Part shown: positions 7,858-16,666 of the stretch, one piece after another
How the letters are laid out: each line of letters opens with the position of its first letter
Position numbering within the stretch: the first letter of the stretch is position 1
DNA from: Myxococcales bacterium
GTDB lineage: Bacteria > Myxococcota_A > Polyangia > GCA-2747355
Reading direction: 5' to 3'
Length of the DNA stretch: 39,994 nucleotides
NCBI GenBank assembly: GCA_020431405.1
Contig: JAGQIK010000178.1
Span: forward strand, 1-39,994
Position numbers and translations under genes: made by a program
Notes under the pieces: model-generated
Database searches by the model: none
What the model saw: the letters and a program-made list of their open reading frames with translations, nothing else
Told to the model about the DNA's origin: nothing

Positions 7858-9237
7858 ATGCGAACCTCGCTGCGCGGTGCGACGTCGATGAGCATCAAAC
7901 CCAGCCGCTGCGTCCGATGGCTCGTGCTCGTCGCGTGCCTCGCCTTCGGCGCATCGGCGCACGCCAAAGACGTCGGCGAGATCGCGCTCGTCGAGGACGT
8001 CGACGGATCGATCGCCGCCGCGGGCGGGTCGTTCCTGCCGCAGGAAGTCATCGCTAAGGCCTCCTGCGCCTTTCTGCAGAGCCACGCCGACAAGTACGGG
8101 CTGCACGTCTTCTTCTTCACTTTTCCGCTCGGCCTGTTCGGCGGCACGCCCACCGGCTGGCCCGTCACCGTCCCCGCCAAAGGCATCGGGCTCGACGGCT
8201 GGGGCGATCACGGCGCGGCGTTCTGCGCCCCCGGCGGAACGCTGCGGCACGCGATCAAGATGGGCGAGCTCGACGCGCTGCCCGACGATCCCGACGCGCT
8301 CTACACGTTGACGGCCGCGGGGCTGAGCGCCATCGAGGTGCTGGGCCACGAGCTCGGCCACCAGTGGATGGCGGCGGTCAACTTCAAGCTCGCCGACGGC
8401 CAGCTTCACTGCCTGCATCGTCAGTTCAAGTCCGGAAACACCAGCGGCCGAAACGCCCAGTGCGATGGCTACGCCATGTCGGACTTCGCCACGCACTGGT
8501 CGGCCTTCTTCGCCGGCGGCTCGGTGATGTACGGCAACAGCATCGACGACCTGGGAAACGGCCGCTTCCGGCTCTACAACAACGGCCCCAAGTACAGCGC
8601 GTTCGACCAGTACCTGATGGGGCTGCGCGACAAGCGCGAGGTCCCGGCGATGTTCGTCATCGCCCCGTCCGATCTCGCCAACAGCGGGTCGGGCGACTAC
8701 CCGCAGCCACCGGGCGCCGAAAAGATCGTCAGCGGCACGCGCATCGACTTCACCGTCGACGACGTGATCCGAGTGCACGGCCCGCGCGATCCCGCCGTCG
8801 AGCCCTGCCACTGGAAAGCCGCCTTCGCCATCGTGCACCCCAAGGACGCGCCGCCGTCGGCCGCACAGATCGCCAAGGTCGACGCCTACCGCAAGCGCTT
8901 CGAGGCGTTCTACGCCACGGCAACCGATCAACGCGGATCGATCGACACCACGCTCGCCGCCACGGGCGCTGGCACCACCGGCTGTCCGGCGAGCGGCATT
9001 CGCCCCGACGGCGGCGCCGCGCAGGACGCCGCGACGCCCGGCGACGGCGGCCTCGGCGGCGAGCCGGCCAGCGACGCCGGCAACGACGCCAACCCGCCGG
9101 GCGGCTGCAGCTGTCGCAGCGCTGACGGCGAGCCAGCGGCCGGCGCCACCTGGATTTGTTTCGCCCTGCTCGCGCTCGCGCTGCTAGCAGCGCGCAGAGG
9201 AACCACATGCCGAAGGCTGCCGCGACGATCCAAGTGA
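7858..9237 (+). CDS. Secreted HExxH metalloprotease-like protein with MYXO-CTERM tail
   Basis: A 459-residue exported protein. Residues 11-37 form a signal peptide ending AHA. The catalytic-type motif HELGHQW lies at 164-170 (HExxH zincin), followed by DFATHWSAFF (His213) and AFDQYLMG (Asp250), either of which could supply a third zinc ligand. After a Gly/Asp/Ala linker (370-415) the C-terminus has GCSC (416-419), a hydrophobic segment (WICFALLALALLAARR) and a basic end, matching the MYXO-CTERM sorting tail used in Myxococcota. The product is probably a surface-anchored or shed protease. ATG 7888 is an alternative start. Its last 31 bases overlap the next gene, suggesting co-translation. Confidence 0.85.
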   Translation: MRTSLRGATSMSIKPSRCVRWLVLVACLAFGASAHAKDVGEIALVEDVDGSIAAAGGSFLPQEVIAKASCAFLQSHADKYGLHVFFFTFPLGLFGGTPTGWPVTVPAKGIGLDGWGDHGAAFCAPGGTLRHAIKMGELDALPDDPDALYTLTAAGLSAIEVLGHELGHQWMAAVNFKLADGQLHCLHRQFKSGNTSGRNAQCDGYAMSDFATHWSAFFAGGSVMYGNSIDDLGNGRFRLYNNGPKYSAFDQYLMGLRDKREVPAMFVIAPSDLANSGSGDYPQPPGAEKIVSGTRIDFTVDDVIRVHGPRDPAVEPCHWKAAFAIVHPKDAPPSAAQIAKVDAYRKRFEAFYATATDQRGSIDTTLAATGAGTTGCPASGIRPDGGAAQDAATPGDGGLGGEPASDAGNDANPPGGCSCRSADGEPAAGATWICFALLALALLAARRGTTCRRLPRRSK

Positions 9238-10205
9238 AGGCAGGGTGTTCGGTCGCTGTCGCCCTGCTCGTGGTTGTCGGTGGCTGCGCCGCGCCGCAGG
9301 CCAAGCCGTCCGCGAGCGCGGCTAAAGGCCATCATGCCGCCGCCACCGCACCACGAAAGAACCGCTGGACCGAGGCAGCACGCCGCGCCGCCGCCGACGC
9401 GCTGGGCGCCGACCTGCTGGCTCACATCGACAAGCTCGAGCAGGGCCACATCGAGCTCGGCGTCACCGTGATGCCGATGACCAACGCCAAGCACTTCGAG
9501 TCGATGGTGCATCGCTTCGAGGCGCGTATCGGCACGTCGAAGCGCCTCAAGGTCAGCGACGAGGGCTTCAACGTGGTGGTCTACGGCGAGCACTTCGACC
9601 TCGGCCGTTCAGCCTGCGCGGCGGCGGCGGCGGCGGTGGCCGCGGCGGGAAAACCGGCGCACCACGCGTTGGTTTACCGCGCCGTGGAGATCCACAGCGA
9701 GGAGCTGCTGTGGATCGGAATCCACCCGTCGCCCGCACCCGCGAGCGCTGCCCGCGCGCTGCCTTCGAGCCTGACCCACCTCTGCGCCGCCGGCCTGCAG
9801 CGCATCGCGGCCGACTTCGGCGCGACGCTCGTCAAGGCCCTCGCCGCCCACCCATCGCCTCTGGTGATCAAGCTGAAGGACGCCATCGACGTGACCGGGC
9901 ACGAGGTGCCCGTGGCGCTCGTCTCCGCGCTCGTCGAGCGTCAGTTGTACCGGCGCTTCGGTCGCAAGGGGCCCCACATCCTGCTGGCTGGCGGCGACGG
10001 CCACCTGATGGCCCGCTCCGCGCGCCGCCGCGCCGCCCTCGATCCGCAGCGTGGCAAGCCGGCCGACCGTCTCGAGGCCAACGCGCTGCTGTCGGGCAGG
10101 CTGAAGCCGCTTGGCGCCAGCAAGGGCTTCGAGCTGCAGCTGTCGTTGGTGCACACCATCAATCAGCGCACCCTGTGGAAGCGGAGCGCGACCTTCACCA
10201 AGTAG
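9207..10205 (+). CDS. LpoB-like outer-membrane lipoprotein (tentative)
   Basis: A 332-residue lipoprotein: hydrophobic VALLVVVGGC with Cys27, then an Ala/Lys-rich spacer. The C-terminal third (about 215-332) reads like the LpoB/CsgG-type fold: VIKLKDAIDVTGHEVPVALV, ALVERQLYRRF, ANALLSGRLKPL and the closing strand LQLSLVHTINQRTLWKRS. LpoB-family lipoproteins activate penicillin-binding proteins from the outer membrane; whether this one does is unproved. The N-terminal half (45-210) has no recognised domain. The start is set by AGAGG (9196-9200) upstream of ATG 9207; it overlaps the HExxH gene by 31 bases and is probably in its operon. Confidence 0.65.
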   Translation: MPKAAATIQVKAGCSVAVALLVVVGGCAAPQAKPSASAAKGHHAAATAPRKNRWTEAARRAAADALGADLLAHIDKLEQGHIELGVTVMPMTNAKHFESMVHRFEARIGTSKRLKVSDEGFNVVVYGEHFDLGRSACAAAAAAVAAAGKPAHHALVYRAVEIHSEELLWIGIHPSPAPASAARALPSSLTHLCAAGLQRIAADFGATLVKALAAHPSPLVIKLKDAIDVTGHEVPVALVSALVERQLYRRFGRKGPHILLAGGDGHLMARSARRRAALDPQRGKPADRLEANALLSGRLKPLGASKGFELQLSLVHTINQRTLWKRSATFTK

Positions 10206-10224
10206 CGACGCGCCGTCGTCGCGA

Positions 10225-10246
10225 CGCGCTGCCCGCTGGAAGCGCG
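10225..10246. terminator. Candidate terminator hairpin between convergent genes
   Basis: CGCGCT (10225-10230) pairs with AGCGCG (10241-10246) around a 10-base loop, in the 43-base gap between two convergent lipoprotein genes. Without a T-tract the call is weak. Confidence 0.3.
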
Positions 10247-10248
10247 CG

Positions 10249-11052
10249 CTAGTCCTTGCGCAGTGTCGCGTCCTCGAGCAGCACGGGGTACTTGTAGCCG
10301 GCGCCGAAGTTCTTATCGACGACGATGGTGCCGACGGCGACGACGATGTCGCCGACGTTGGCCACGCCCTGGCTCGTCACCGTCAGGTCGTGCGAGCCCT
10401 TCTCGCCGGTGCCGTCCTGCAGGTGCAGCCAGTTCTTGCCGAGGATGCCGCGATTGACCTTAGTGACCTTGCCGCGCACCGCGATCTTCTTTTTGGCGAG
10501 CTTGGCGCGCTGCGCGTAGATCTGCGCGATGGTGCGCCCGTTGGCCGAGCTCGCCGGCTTGAGCGGCTTGTCGAACTTCGCCTGCCCCTCGCTGACCTTG
10601 GCGTGCGCGGTGGCGAGCTTGTTGGCGCCGCCTTTGGCCAGCGCGCCGGGCTTGGCCAGCTGACCGAAGACGATCGTGGGGAAGGTGCGCTTGAGCGTCT
10701 TGCTCTTGAAGTTGCGCATCACGGTGGCGCCGACGATGGCGACCCGGTCGCCCTTGTTGACGGTGGTCTTGCGCACCGCCGCCCAGCGCTCGCCGCCGGC
10801 GGCCTTGATCTTGAGGTAGGTGTAGCCGGCGGCGTTCATCGACTCGAGGACCTCGCCAGCGAGCGCGGCTTTGACCGCCGTCGGCTGCTGGCCGTGGTGG
10901 GTCGGGGCCGACGTCGGCGCGCTCTGCGGCGTCTCCGGCGCGGCGGCGGCGAGGCTGCTGGCAGGCGCCGGCGCCGACTTGTTCTTCTCTTCTTTGCAGG
11001 CGCCGAACAGCGCGGCGCAGCACACGACCATCAAAGCGACTTTGGTTCTCAT
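10249..11052 (-). CDS. OB-fold lipoprotein, NrfJ-like
   Basis: A 267-residue lipoprotein (ALFGAC, lipid Cys19) with two similar OB-fold segments. The first, about 60-135, has LESMNAAGYTYLKIK and MRNFKSKTLKRTFPTIVFGQL. The second, about 185-267, has RGKVTKVNRGILGKNWLHLQ, DGTG, TVTSQGVANVGDIVV and DKNFGAGYKYPVLLEDA. The same pattern occurs in periplasmic NrfJ-related proteins of Deltaproteobacteria, sometimes mislabelled DNA-binding. The fold is clear; the role (perhaps cytochrome or envelope assembly) is not. An Ala/Pro/Ser linker follows the lipid anchor. The upstream frame is open to 11202, but the signal peptide and an AGAGG element fix the start at 11052. Confidence 0.85.
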   Translation of the reverse strand: MRTKVALMVVCCAALFGACKEEKNKSAPAPASSLAAAAPETPQSAPTSAPTHHGQQPTAVKAALAGEVLESMNAAGYTYLKIKAAGGERWAAVRKTTVNKGDRVAIVGATVMRNFKSKTLKRTFPTIVFGQLAKPGALAKGGANKLATAHAKVSEGQAKFDKPLKPASSANGRTIAQIYAQRAKLAKKKIAVRGKVTKVNRGILGKNWLHLQDGTGEKGSHDLTVTSQGVANVGDIVVAVGTIVVDKNFGAGYKYPVLLEDATLRKD

Positions 11053-11235
11053 CGGTGACCTCTCGGCATCAAGCAGCGCTTCTACCACGTGCCGAGCACG
11101 CTGGCACGCGATCGGGCGCGTTGCCCCGCCGCAGCGGTGTGGCGCCTTCACACAAGCCAATGGCGCCATCGGTGAAGCGGTCGTGGTGGCGGCGCAACAC
11201 AATGCGGGGTGCGTGCAAGACCCTGATCGGAATAC

Positions 11236-13050
11236 ATGCCGATGCGCCTCGCTCGAACCGCCACTATCGCCTGCTCGTTGCCCCGCTCGACGCTAGTCGC
11301 CTGCTGCCTGCTGTGGCTGTGCGCCGCCTGCAGTGCCAGCGAGACCACGCCCGCTGACGATCCCAGCCCACCACCGCTCGGCGGCAAGGCGGACGCCGTC
11401 GTCGACTCGGGGCGCTACCTCGACAAGGTCACCGCCGGCTATCAGGGGTGGTTCTCGGCGCGCGGCGACGGCTCGCCGCTCGCACACTTCACGCACTGGA
11501 GCGCCGGCGGCGTGCCGCACGCTGGCCACGTGCGCTTCGAGCTGTATCCCGACCTGCGCGACTACGACGCCGCCGACCTGTACCCCACCGACCTCGCCGC
11601 GCATCGCGACGGAACGCCGGCGCGCCTCTTCAGCTCGCACTCGAGCCGCGTGGTGAGCACGCACTTTCGCTGGATGGCGCAGCACGGCATCCACGGCGTC
11701 GGCCTGCAGCGCTTCGTCGGCGAGCTGCAGAACGGCGACACCCTGCGCTTTCGCAACGGCGTAGCGCGCATGGTGCGTCAGGCCGCCGAGCAGCACGGCC
11801 GCATCTTCTACATCGAATACGACATCTCCGGCGGCGACGCGCTGCGCTGGGCGGACCACGTCAAAGACGACTGGACGCGCGTGATCGAAGGCGAGCTCGC
11901 GCTGACGGCGTCGAGCCGCTACGCGCGCCAGGACGCAAAGCCCGTGGTGATGATCTGGGGCTTCGGCTTCGCCGATCGCCCCGGCAACGCCGGCCAGTCG
12001 AGCGCGCTGGTCGAGTGGTTCAAGCAGCGCGGCGTCTTCGTCGGCGCGGGCGTTCCCTACGCCTGGCTTCGCGGCGGCCCCGGCATCAAGGCGGGTTTTC
12101 TCGACACCTACGGGCGCGTCGATCTGATCCAGCCGTGGGCGGTGGGCGCGGTCAACAACGACAGCGAGATCGATCGCGACTTTCGCGGCATCGTCGCCGA
12201 CGACATCGCCTGGACGCGCGCGCGCGGCATCGCCTACCAGCGCGTGATCTTCCCAGGCTTCGCCTGGTCCAACTGGAACGGCGGCGCGCGCAATCAGATC
12301 CCGCGCCGCGCGGGGCGCTTCTTCTGGCGCCAGGCCTATCAGGTGCGTCAGGCCGGCATCGGCGCCTTCATCGCGATGTTCGACGAATACGACGAAGGCA
12401 CCGCCATCGCCAAGGCCGCCGAGTCGCCCTCGGCGACGCCCGCCGACCAGTACTTCCTCACGCTCGACGCCGACGGCACGGCGCTCTCGTCGGACTTCTA
12501 TCTGCGCCTCGCCGGCGCGGCGACGCGCATGATCGCGGGCCAGGCCGGCGCGTCGCCGACGGTGCCGGTGCCGCCCTACCCCGATGGCGGCAACAACAAC
12601 AACGGCGGCGGCGGAGGAGGAGGCGGCGGAGGCGGCGGCGGCAATACCCCACCGCCCGCCACGGGCAGCGTCCCCGCGCAGCAGCGCATCGCCGACACGA
12701 GCCCGACGTTCTCGTCGGCGGCCGCCCAGACCATCGTCGATCGCCTCTACCGCACGCTGCTCGCGCGCGCGGCCGATGCGTCGGGCAGCGGCGCCTACGC
12801 GCCGATGGTCGCGCAGGGCCGGCTCTCCGAGGTCATCTCGGCGTTGATCACCAGCGCGCCGTTCGAGCAGCGCCGCGCCACGCTGACCGCGGCGGCGCTG
12901 GCAGCAGACTTCTACCGAGAGATCCTCGATCGCGCCGGCGACGCGGCTGGGCTCGCGAGCACGCAGCAGGGCATCGCGCAGGGGCTCGGCGCGCGCTTTC
13001 TGCGCGCGATGATCCTCTCTGCCGAGTACGCCAGCAACAACGCGCTCTAG
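11236..13050 (+). CDS. GH71/GH99-like glycosidase lipoprotein with DUF4214 tail
   Basis: A 604-residue exported protein. The N-terminus has a hydrophobic segment and a weak lipobox (CLLWLCAAC). Residues 60-440 match GH71/GH99-like proteins: TAGYQGWFSARGDG, the FELYPDLRDYD strand, LFSSHSSRVVSTHFRWM, HGIHGVGLQRF, VVMIWGFGF and IAMFDEYDEGT with acidic residues at the expected barrel end. GH99 enzymes cut internal alpha-mannosidic links; the related GH71 group acts on alpha-1,3-glucan, so the substrate is open. A 13-Gly linker (457-469) leads to two DUF4214-type helical units (about 490-600: DRLYRTLLARAADASG and DFYREILDRAGDAAG). Its TAG shares CTAG with the convergent FG-GAP gene. Confidence 0.87.
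   Translation: MPMRLARTATIACSLPRSTLVACCLLWLCAACSASETTPADDPSPPPLGGKADAVVDSGRYLDKVTAGYQGWFSARGDGSPLAHFTHWSAGGVPHAGHVRFELYPDLRDYDAADLYPTDLAAHRDGTPARLFSSHSSRVVSTHFRWMAQHGIHGVGLQRFVGELQNGDTLRFRNGVARMVRQAAEQHGRIFYIEYDISGGDALRWADHVKDDWTRVIEGELALTASSRYARQDAKPVVMIWGFGFADRPGNAGQSSALVEWFKQRGVFVGAGVPYAWLRGGPGIKAGFLDTYGRVDLIQPWAVGAVNNDSEIDRDFRGIVADDIAWTRARGIAYQRVIFPGFAWSNWNGGARNQIPRRAGRFFWRQAYQVRQAGIGAFIAMFDEYDEGTAIAKAAESPSATPADQYFLTLDADGTALSSDFYLRLAGAATRMIAGQAGASPTVPVPPYPDGGNNNNGGGGGGGGGGGGGNTPPPATGSVPAQQRIADTSPTFSSAAAQTIVDRLYRTLLARAADASGSGAYAPMVAQGRLSEVISALITSAPFEQRRATLTAAALAADFYREILDRAGDAAGLASTQQGIAQGLGARFLRAMILSAEYASNNAL
12604..12642 (+). repeat. Poly-glycine codon tract
   Basis: Thirteen consecutive GGC/GGA codons encode the flexible linker between the glycosidase and DUF4214 domains. 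The mixture of GGC and GGA argues against very recent expansion. Confidence 0.95.
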
Positions 13051-15443
13051 GGCGTGACCACGCCGAGGTACACGCCGCCGCTGTCGTCGTTGCCCAACGT
13101 GAGGTCGGTACGCGGCGCGCCGATGGCGAAGCGGTTGCCGCCCACCGCCAGCACGTCGGCCCACGCTTCGGCGCCGCTCGGCGCGTTGAGCTCGAGCACC
13201 GCCGAATACGTGCCGTCGCCATCGGACGCGTAGAAGCGCGCCTTCGCGCCACCGACGGCGCGCGGCTCGCTGGCGAGCAGCCATCCCGCCGAGACGGCGG
13301 CGTCTTGGCCGAAGAGGCCGGTGGTCGTACCGTGAGGCGCCTGCACCACGGTGTAGCCCGTGCTCTGCGAGGCATAGACCCACACGCGGCCGCCCACCGA
13401 CTGCAGGAACAGCTCCTCGGGCGCGCCGACCACGAGCGTGCCGTCGCGCGCGGCCAGCGAGCTGCCAAACGAGTCGTCGTTGCTGTTGGCGAGCGTCTTC
13501 CACAAGGTCCAGCTCGGCGGCGTCTTCGAGTAGACGTAGACGCGTCCGGCGCTGCCGCCGTTGGGCGAGCGCACGCCGACGGCGAGCCGATCGTTGCCGT
13601 CGAAGGCGAGCGCGCGCCGCTGGCCGCCCATGTTCGGCCCGCTCTGGTTGGGGTTGAGCAGCTTCGTCGACGGCGAGAAGAAGCCCGCCGGATTGCCGCT
13701 GCGCAGGTAGGTGTAGACCGCGCCGGCGTTGCTGCCCGCGTCGTCGTCGCCAGGCGCGCCGGCGGCGAGCCACTGTCCATCGGACGAGATCGCCACCGCG
13801 CTGCCGACCGCATCGCCGGCGTCGACACCGTTCGGCACGATGCGGGCCTCTCGTAGGTAGCGCCCGCCTTGCAGGCTGAAGACGTAGAACGCCCCGCGAG
13901 CCCCACTGTCGGACGGCGCCCCGACGACGAGGCGCTCGTTGCGCAGCTCGACCGCCGCACCAAAGTTTCCGCCCGTCGCGGCGTCGTCCGGATAGACGCG
14001 CTGATGCAGCTTCCAGGCGACGCCGTCGTGCTTGAAGATGAAGACGCTGCCGCCTTGTGGGCTGCTCACCGGATCGCGCGGCGCGCCGACCGCCGCCCAC
14101 ACACCGTCGACCGAGACGGCCGAGCCGAGCTGCGAGCCCGTGTCGCCGAAGGCTGGGCGGTGATAGCCGACGACCCACGGCAGCTGGCCGTTCTGCGCGA
14201 CGCCGAGTCGCCCTTCGTCCGTCACCTCGTCGTCGGCGCCCGGCTCGCCCCAGAAGCGATCGAAGTACGGGCCGTCGACGACGGCCACGCCGCTGCCGTT
14301 GAGCGCGTTGTTGCTGGCGCCCTTGCGTTCCTCGTACTTGACGTAGGCGCCGCCGGTCCACTGCCACAGCACCATCGCGCCGCGGTTGTACGTGCCGACG
14401 TCGTCGTACCAGGGCGCGCCGCCGGCGACCAGCGTGCCGTCGATCGCGACCGACGCGCCGAGCTGCGCCGTGGTGCTGCCTTCCGGCCACGTCAGCTTGT
14501 CGAGCTGCGACCAATTGAGGCCCGAGCGCTCGAAGACGTACACCGCGCCGGCGTTGTTGCCCTGGTCGTCGTCGTAGGGCGCGCCGACAGCCAGTCGCGT
14601 GCCGTCGAGCGCCACCGCGCTGCCGAAGTAATCGTAGGCGCCCGCGTCGGCAGCGACGTGCTTGGACTCGATGAAGTAGCCCAAAAACGACCAGTAGACG
14701 TACACGGCACCGGCGTTGGTGGCCGCGCTGTCTTCGAGCGGCGCGCCGACGGCGATGTAGCCGCCGGCGGCTGCCACCGACGCCCCGTAGCTATCGCCCG
14801 CGTGCGGCGCCAGCGCCGTCAGCTTGGCTATCTGAGCGTACTGTCCCGAGGCTTGCTGGTAGTAGACGTAGGCTGCGCCTGCCGAGCTGCCGGCGCTGTC
14901 GTGCCCGCGCGCGCCGACGACGATGCGCGCGCCGTCGACCGCGACGCTGATGCCGTAGAAGTCGCCCGCCGCGCCGTCGGCTGCGTTCAGCCGCGCGAGC
15001 TGGCTGACCGACATCCCCGTGCGCTTGAAGATGTAGATCGCGCCGCCGTAGCTGTTGCTGCACGGCGCGCCGACGACGATGGTGTCGCCGTCGACCGCCA
15101 CCGACGTGCCGAAGCACTCGCCGCTGTCGCCGCCTACCGGCGACAGCTTGGCCACGCGCGACCAATAGCCGCTGCGTCGGCGCAGCAGGTACGCGGCGCC
15201 CGTGCCGTCGGCGTAGGGCGCGCCCGCCACGGCCCACTCGCCGCGCGCGGCGATCGCCGAGCCGTAGCGGGCGCCCGGCTGATACTCGTCGACGGTGAAG
15301 AACGTCGGGTTGGCGAGCGTGACGGGGTAGCGTTTGGTCGCGATCGCGGCGCCCGGCACGGCGGGCTCGCCGAGATCGGCGCCGCAGCCAGCGAAAACGG
15401 CGAGCAGGAGGAGCGGGAGCTGACGTCTCGAGAGGGTTGGCAT
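13047..15443 (-). CDS. FG-GAP repeat (integrin-like propeller) lipoprotein
   Basis: A 798-residue lipoprotein with a good lipobox (LLAVFAGC, Cys20). The rest, from about residue 55, consists of roughly a dozen repeats of about 55 residues with the FG-GAP pattern: FG-x-S/A-V-A-V-D-G, then VVGAP or AVGAP, then GAVYVY or GAIYIF. Aspartates in the DG and GAP loops suggest calcium binding. Such proteins fold as beta-propellers on the cell surface and usually bind ligands or other cells. The final repeats differ more from the consensus and two propellers are possible. The start ATG 15443 lies 80 bases from the divergent acidic-tail gene. Confidence 0.92.
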   Translation of the reverse strand: MPTLSRRQLPLLLLAVFAGCGADLGEPAVPGAAIATKRYPVTLANPTFFTVDEYQPGARYGSAIAARGEWAVAGAPYADGTGAAYLLRRRSGYWSRVAKLSPVGGDSGECFGTSVAVDGDTIVVGAPCSNSYGGAIYIFKRTGMSVSQLARLNAADGAAGDFYGISVAVDGARIVVGARGHDSAGSSAGAAYVYYQQASGQYAQIAKLTALAPHAGDSYGASVAAAGGYIAVGAPLEDSAATNAGAVYVYWSFLGYFIESKHVAADAGAYDYFGSAVALDGTRLAVGAPYDDDQGNNAGAVYVFERSGLNWSQLDKLTWPEGSTTAQLGASVAIDGTLVAGGAPWYDDVGTYNRGAMVLWQWTGGAYVKYEERKGASNNALNGSGVAVVDGPYFDRFWGEPGADDEVTDEGRLGVAQNGQLPWVVGYHRPAFGDTGSQLGSAVSVDGVWAAVGAPRDPVSSPQGGSVFIFKHDGVAWKLHQRVYPDDAATGGNFGAAVELRNERLVVGAPSDSGARGAFYVFSLQGGRYLREARIVPNGVDAGDAVGSAVAISSDGQWLAAGAPGDDDAGSNAGAVYTYLRSGNPAGFFSPSTKLLNPNQSGPNMGGQRRALAFDGNDRLAVGVRSPNGGSAGRVYVYSKTPPSWTLWKTLANSNDDSFGSSLAARDGTLVVGAPEELFLQSVGGRVWVYASQSTGYTVVQAPHGTTTGLFGQDAAVSAGWLLASEPRAVGGAKARFYASDGDGTYSAVLELNAPSGAEAWADVLAVGGNRFAIGAPRTDLTLGNDDSGGVYLGVVTP

Positions 15444-15523
15444 GCGCCGACTATAGATGCTGATTGATGGTGCTCGCCACGGGCGGCTGCGGTGATAATC
15501 GCGCCGACAACCAAGGAGCCGCC

Positions 15524-16651
15524 ATGAGACTACACGGCCTCATCGAGATACGACCCCACGGGGACCAGATGCTGCGCTCGCCCGGCGCGTGGAACCGCTA
15601 CCAGGGCGCCTTCGGCAACCAGATGGACCTCAACGCCCGCCAGGTGCAGACGTCGCTGGCCGCCGCCACGCTGGTCGAAGCGGCGCGCGAGGCGCTGACG
15701 CGGATCGGCGTGACCAACGCGGTCTCGCTGAGAATCGACGACCACGTGCTGTACGAGGACCTCTACGGCACGCCCGACGACCTCTTCGACATGATGATGG
15801 TCTTCCGGGAGAACGCGCGCTTCTTCGGCGGCGGCTTCCGCACGCTGCATCTCGTCGTCGAGCATCGCGAGGCCGGCATGCACATCGTCGTCGAGGTCGC
15901 CGCCAGCGGCGTGCACCGCGTCGGCCAGCCGGCGGTGCGTGTCATCGTCGGTGCGCGCCCGCTCGAGTTCGTGCCGCACCCGCACGAGCCCGCGCACGTC
16001 TATCGGCAGCGCGTCGAGCCGATGATGCGCATGGCCGCGCGCTTCGAGCACTACCCGCACCACTTCGAGGCGTTCGTGCACCGCCTCGCCGACGCGCTGG
16101 CCTTCGCGCTGCCCGAGGGCGACGTGGCGCTGCGCTACGCCGGCGCCAAGGTCGAGCAGCCCTTCCGCGGCCAAAGGCGACGCCGCCGCAGCGCGACCGT
16201 CTACGACGACTTCTACGATCCCTACACCTACTACTACGCCTCGCCCGTCGACGACCTCTACACCGCGCTGTTCTGGGGCGCGATGATGGGCTGGGGCATG
16301 ATGCCGCACTACCACATCGTCGATTACTGGGGCGCTGACCTCGGCTGGGCCGACACCTACGTCTACGACGACTTCGATGACTACGTCATCGACGACTTCC
16401 TCGAGTACGACGACTACGACGGCGTTGCAGAGGTCTACGACGGCGGCGCGGTCTACGACGACGGCGGCGGCTACGACGACGGCGGCGCGGTCTACGACGA
16501 CGGCGGAGACTACGACGACGACGGCGGCGGAGAGTACGACGACGGTGGCGGCGCCTATGAAGGCGGCGGCGGAGACTACGACGACGGCGGTGGAGATTAC
16601 GACGACGGCGGCGGCGACTACGACGACGGCGGCGACGATCGCGACTGGTAG
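15524..16651 (+). CDS. Unknown protein with Asp/Tyr/Gly-rich repetitive tail
   Basis: A 375-residue protein without signal peptide. Residues 1-215 form an alpha/beta-looking domain (RLHGLIEIRPHGDQML, MMMVFRENARFFGGGFRTL, HIVVEVAASGVH) that I cannot assign. Then comes RRRRRS and a Tyr/Asp-rich stretch (YDDFYDPYTYYYAS), a short hydrophobic Met/Trp/Gly segment (ALFWGAMMGWGMM, about 247-259), and from residue 305 a low-complexity tail built from YDDGG units. The tail is strongly acidic and could bind calcium or metals or be disordered. The start at 15524 is set by AAGGAG (15513-15518); an earlier ATG at 15464 lacks support. Only 15 bases separate its stop from the predicted selenoprotein gene, so both are probably one transcript. 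Confidence 0.8.
   Translation: MRLHGLIEIRPHGDQMLRSPGAWNRYQGAFGNQMDLNARQVQTSLAAATLVEAAREALTRIGVTNAVSLRIDDHVLYEDLYGTPDDLFDMMMVFRENARFFGGGFRTLHLVVEHREAGMHIVVEVAASGVHRVGQPAVRVIVGARPLEFVPHPHEPAHVYRQRVEPMMRMAARFEHYPHHFEAFVHRLADALAFALPEGDVALRYAGAKVEQPFRGQRRRRRSATVYDDFYDPYTYYYASPVDDLYTALFWGAMMGWGMMPHYHIVDYWGADLGWADTYVYDDFDDYVIDDFLEYDDYDGVAEVYDGGAVYDDGGGYDDGGAVYDDGGDYDDDGGGEYDDGGGAYEGGGGDYDDGGGDYDDGGGDYDDGGDDRDW
16436..16648 (+). repeat. Low-complexity YDDGG-type coding repeat
   Basis: About 71 codons of imperfect repeats (tac-gac-gac-ggc-ggc words, variants with gtc or gag) encode the acidic tail. Unit spacing is irregular (5-9 codons), so this is degenerate rather than a perfect tandem array. Confidence 0.9.
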
Positions 16652-16666
16652 CCGACGCGCATTCCC

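Noticed and set aside
11293-14514. A 1073-codon open frame on the minus strand
   Set aside because: It lies antisense to the glycosidase gene and runs in another frame across the FG-GAP gene. Its Arg/Ala-rich, motif-free translation is a high-GC artefact.
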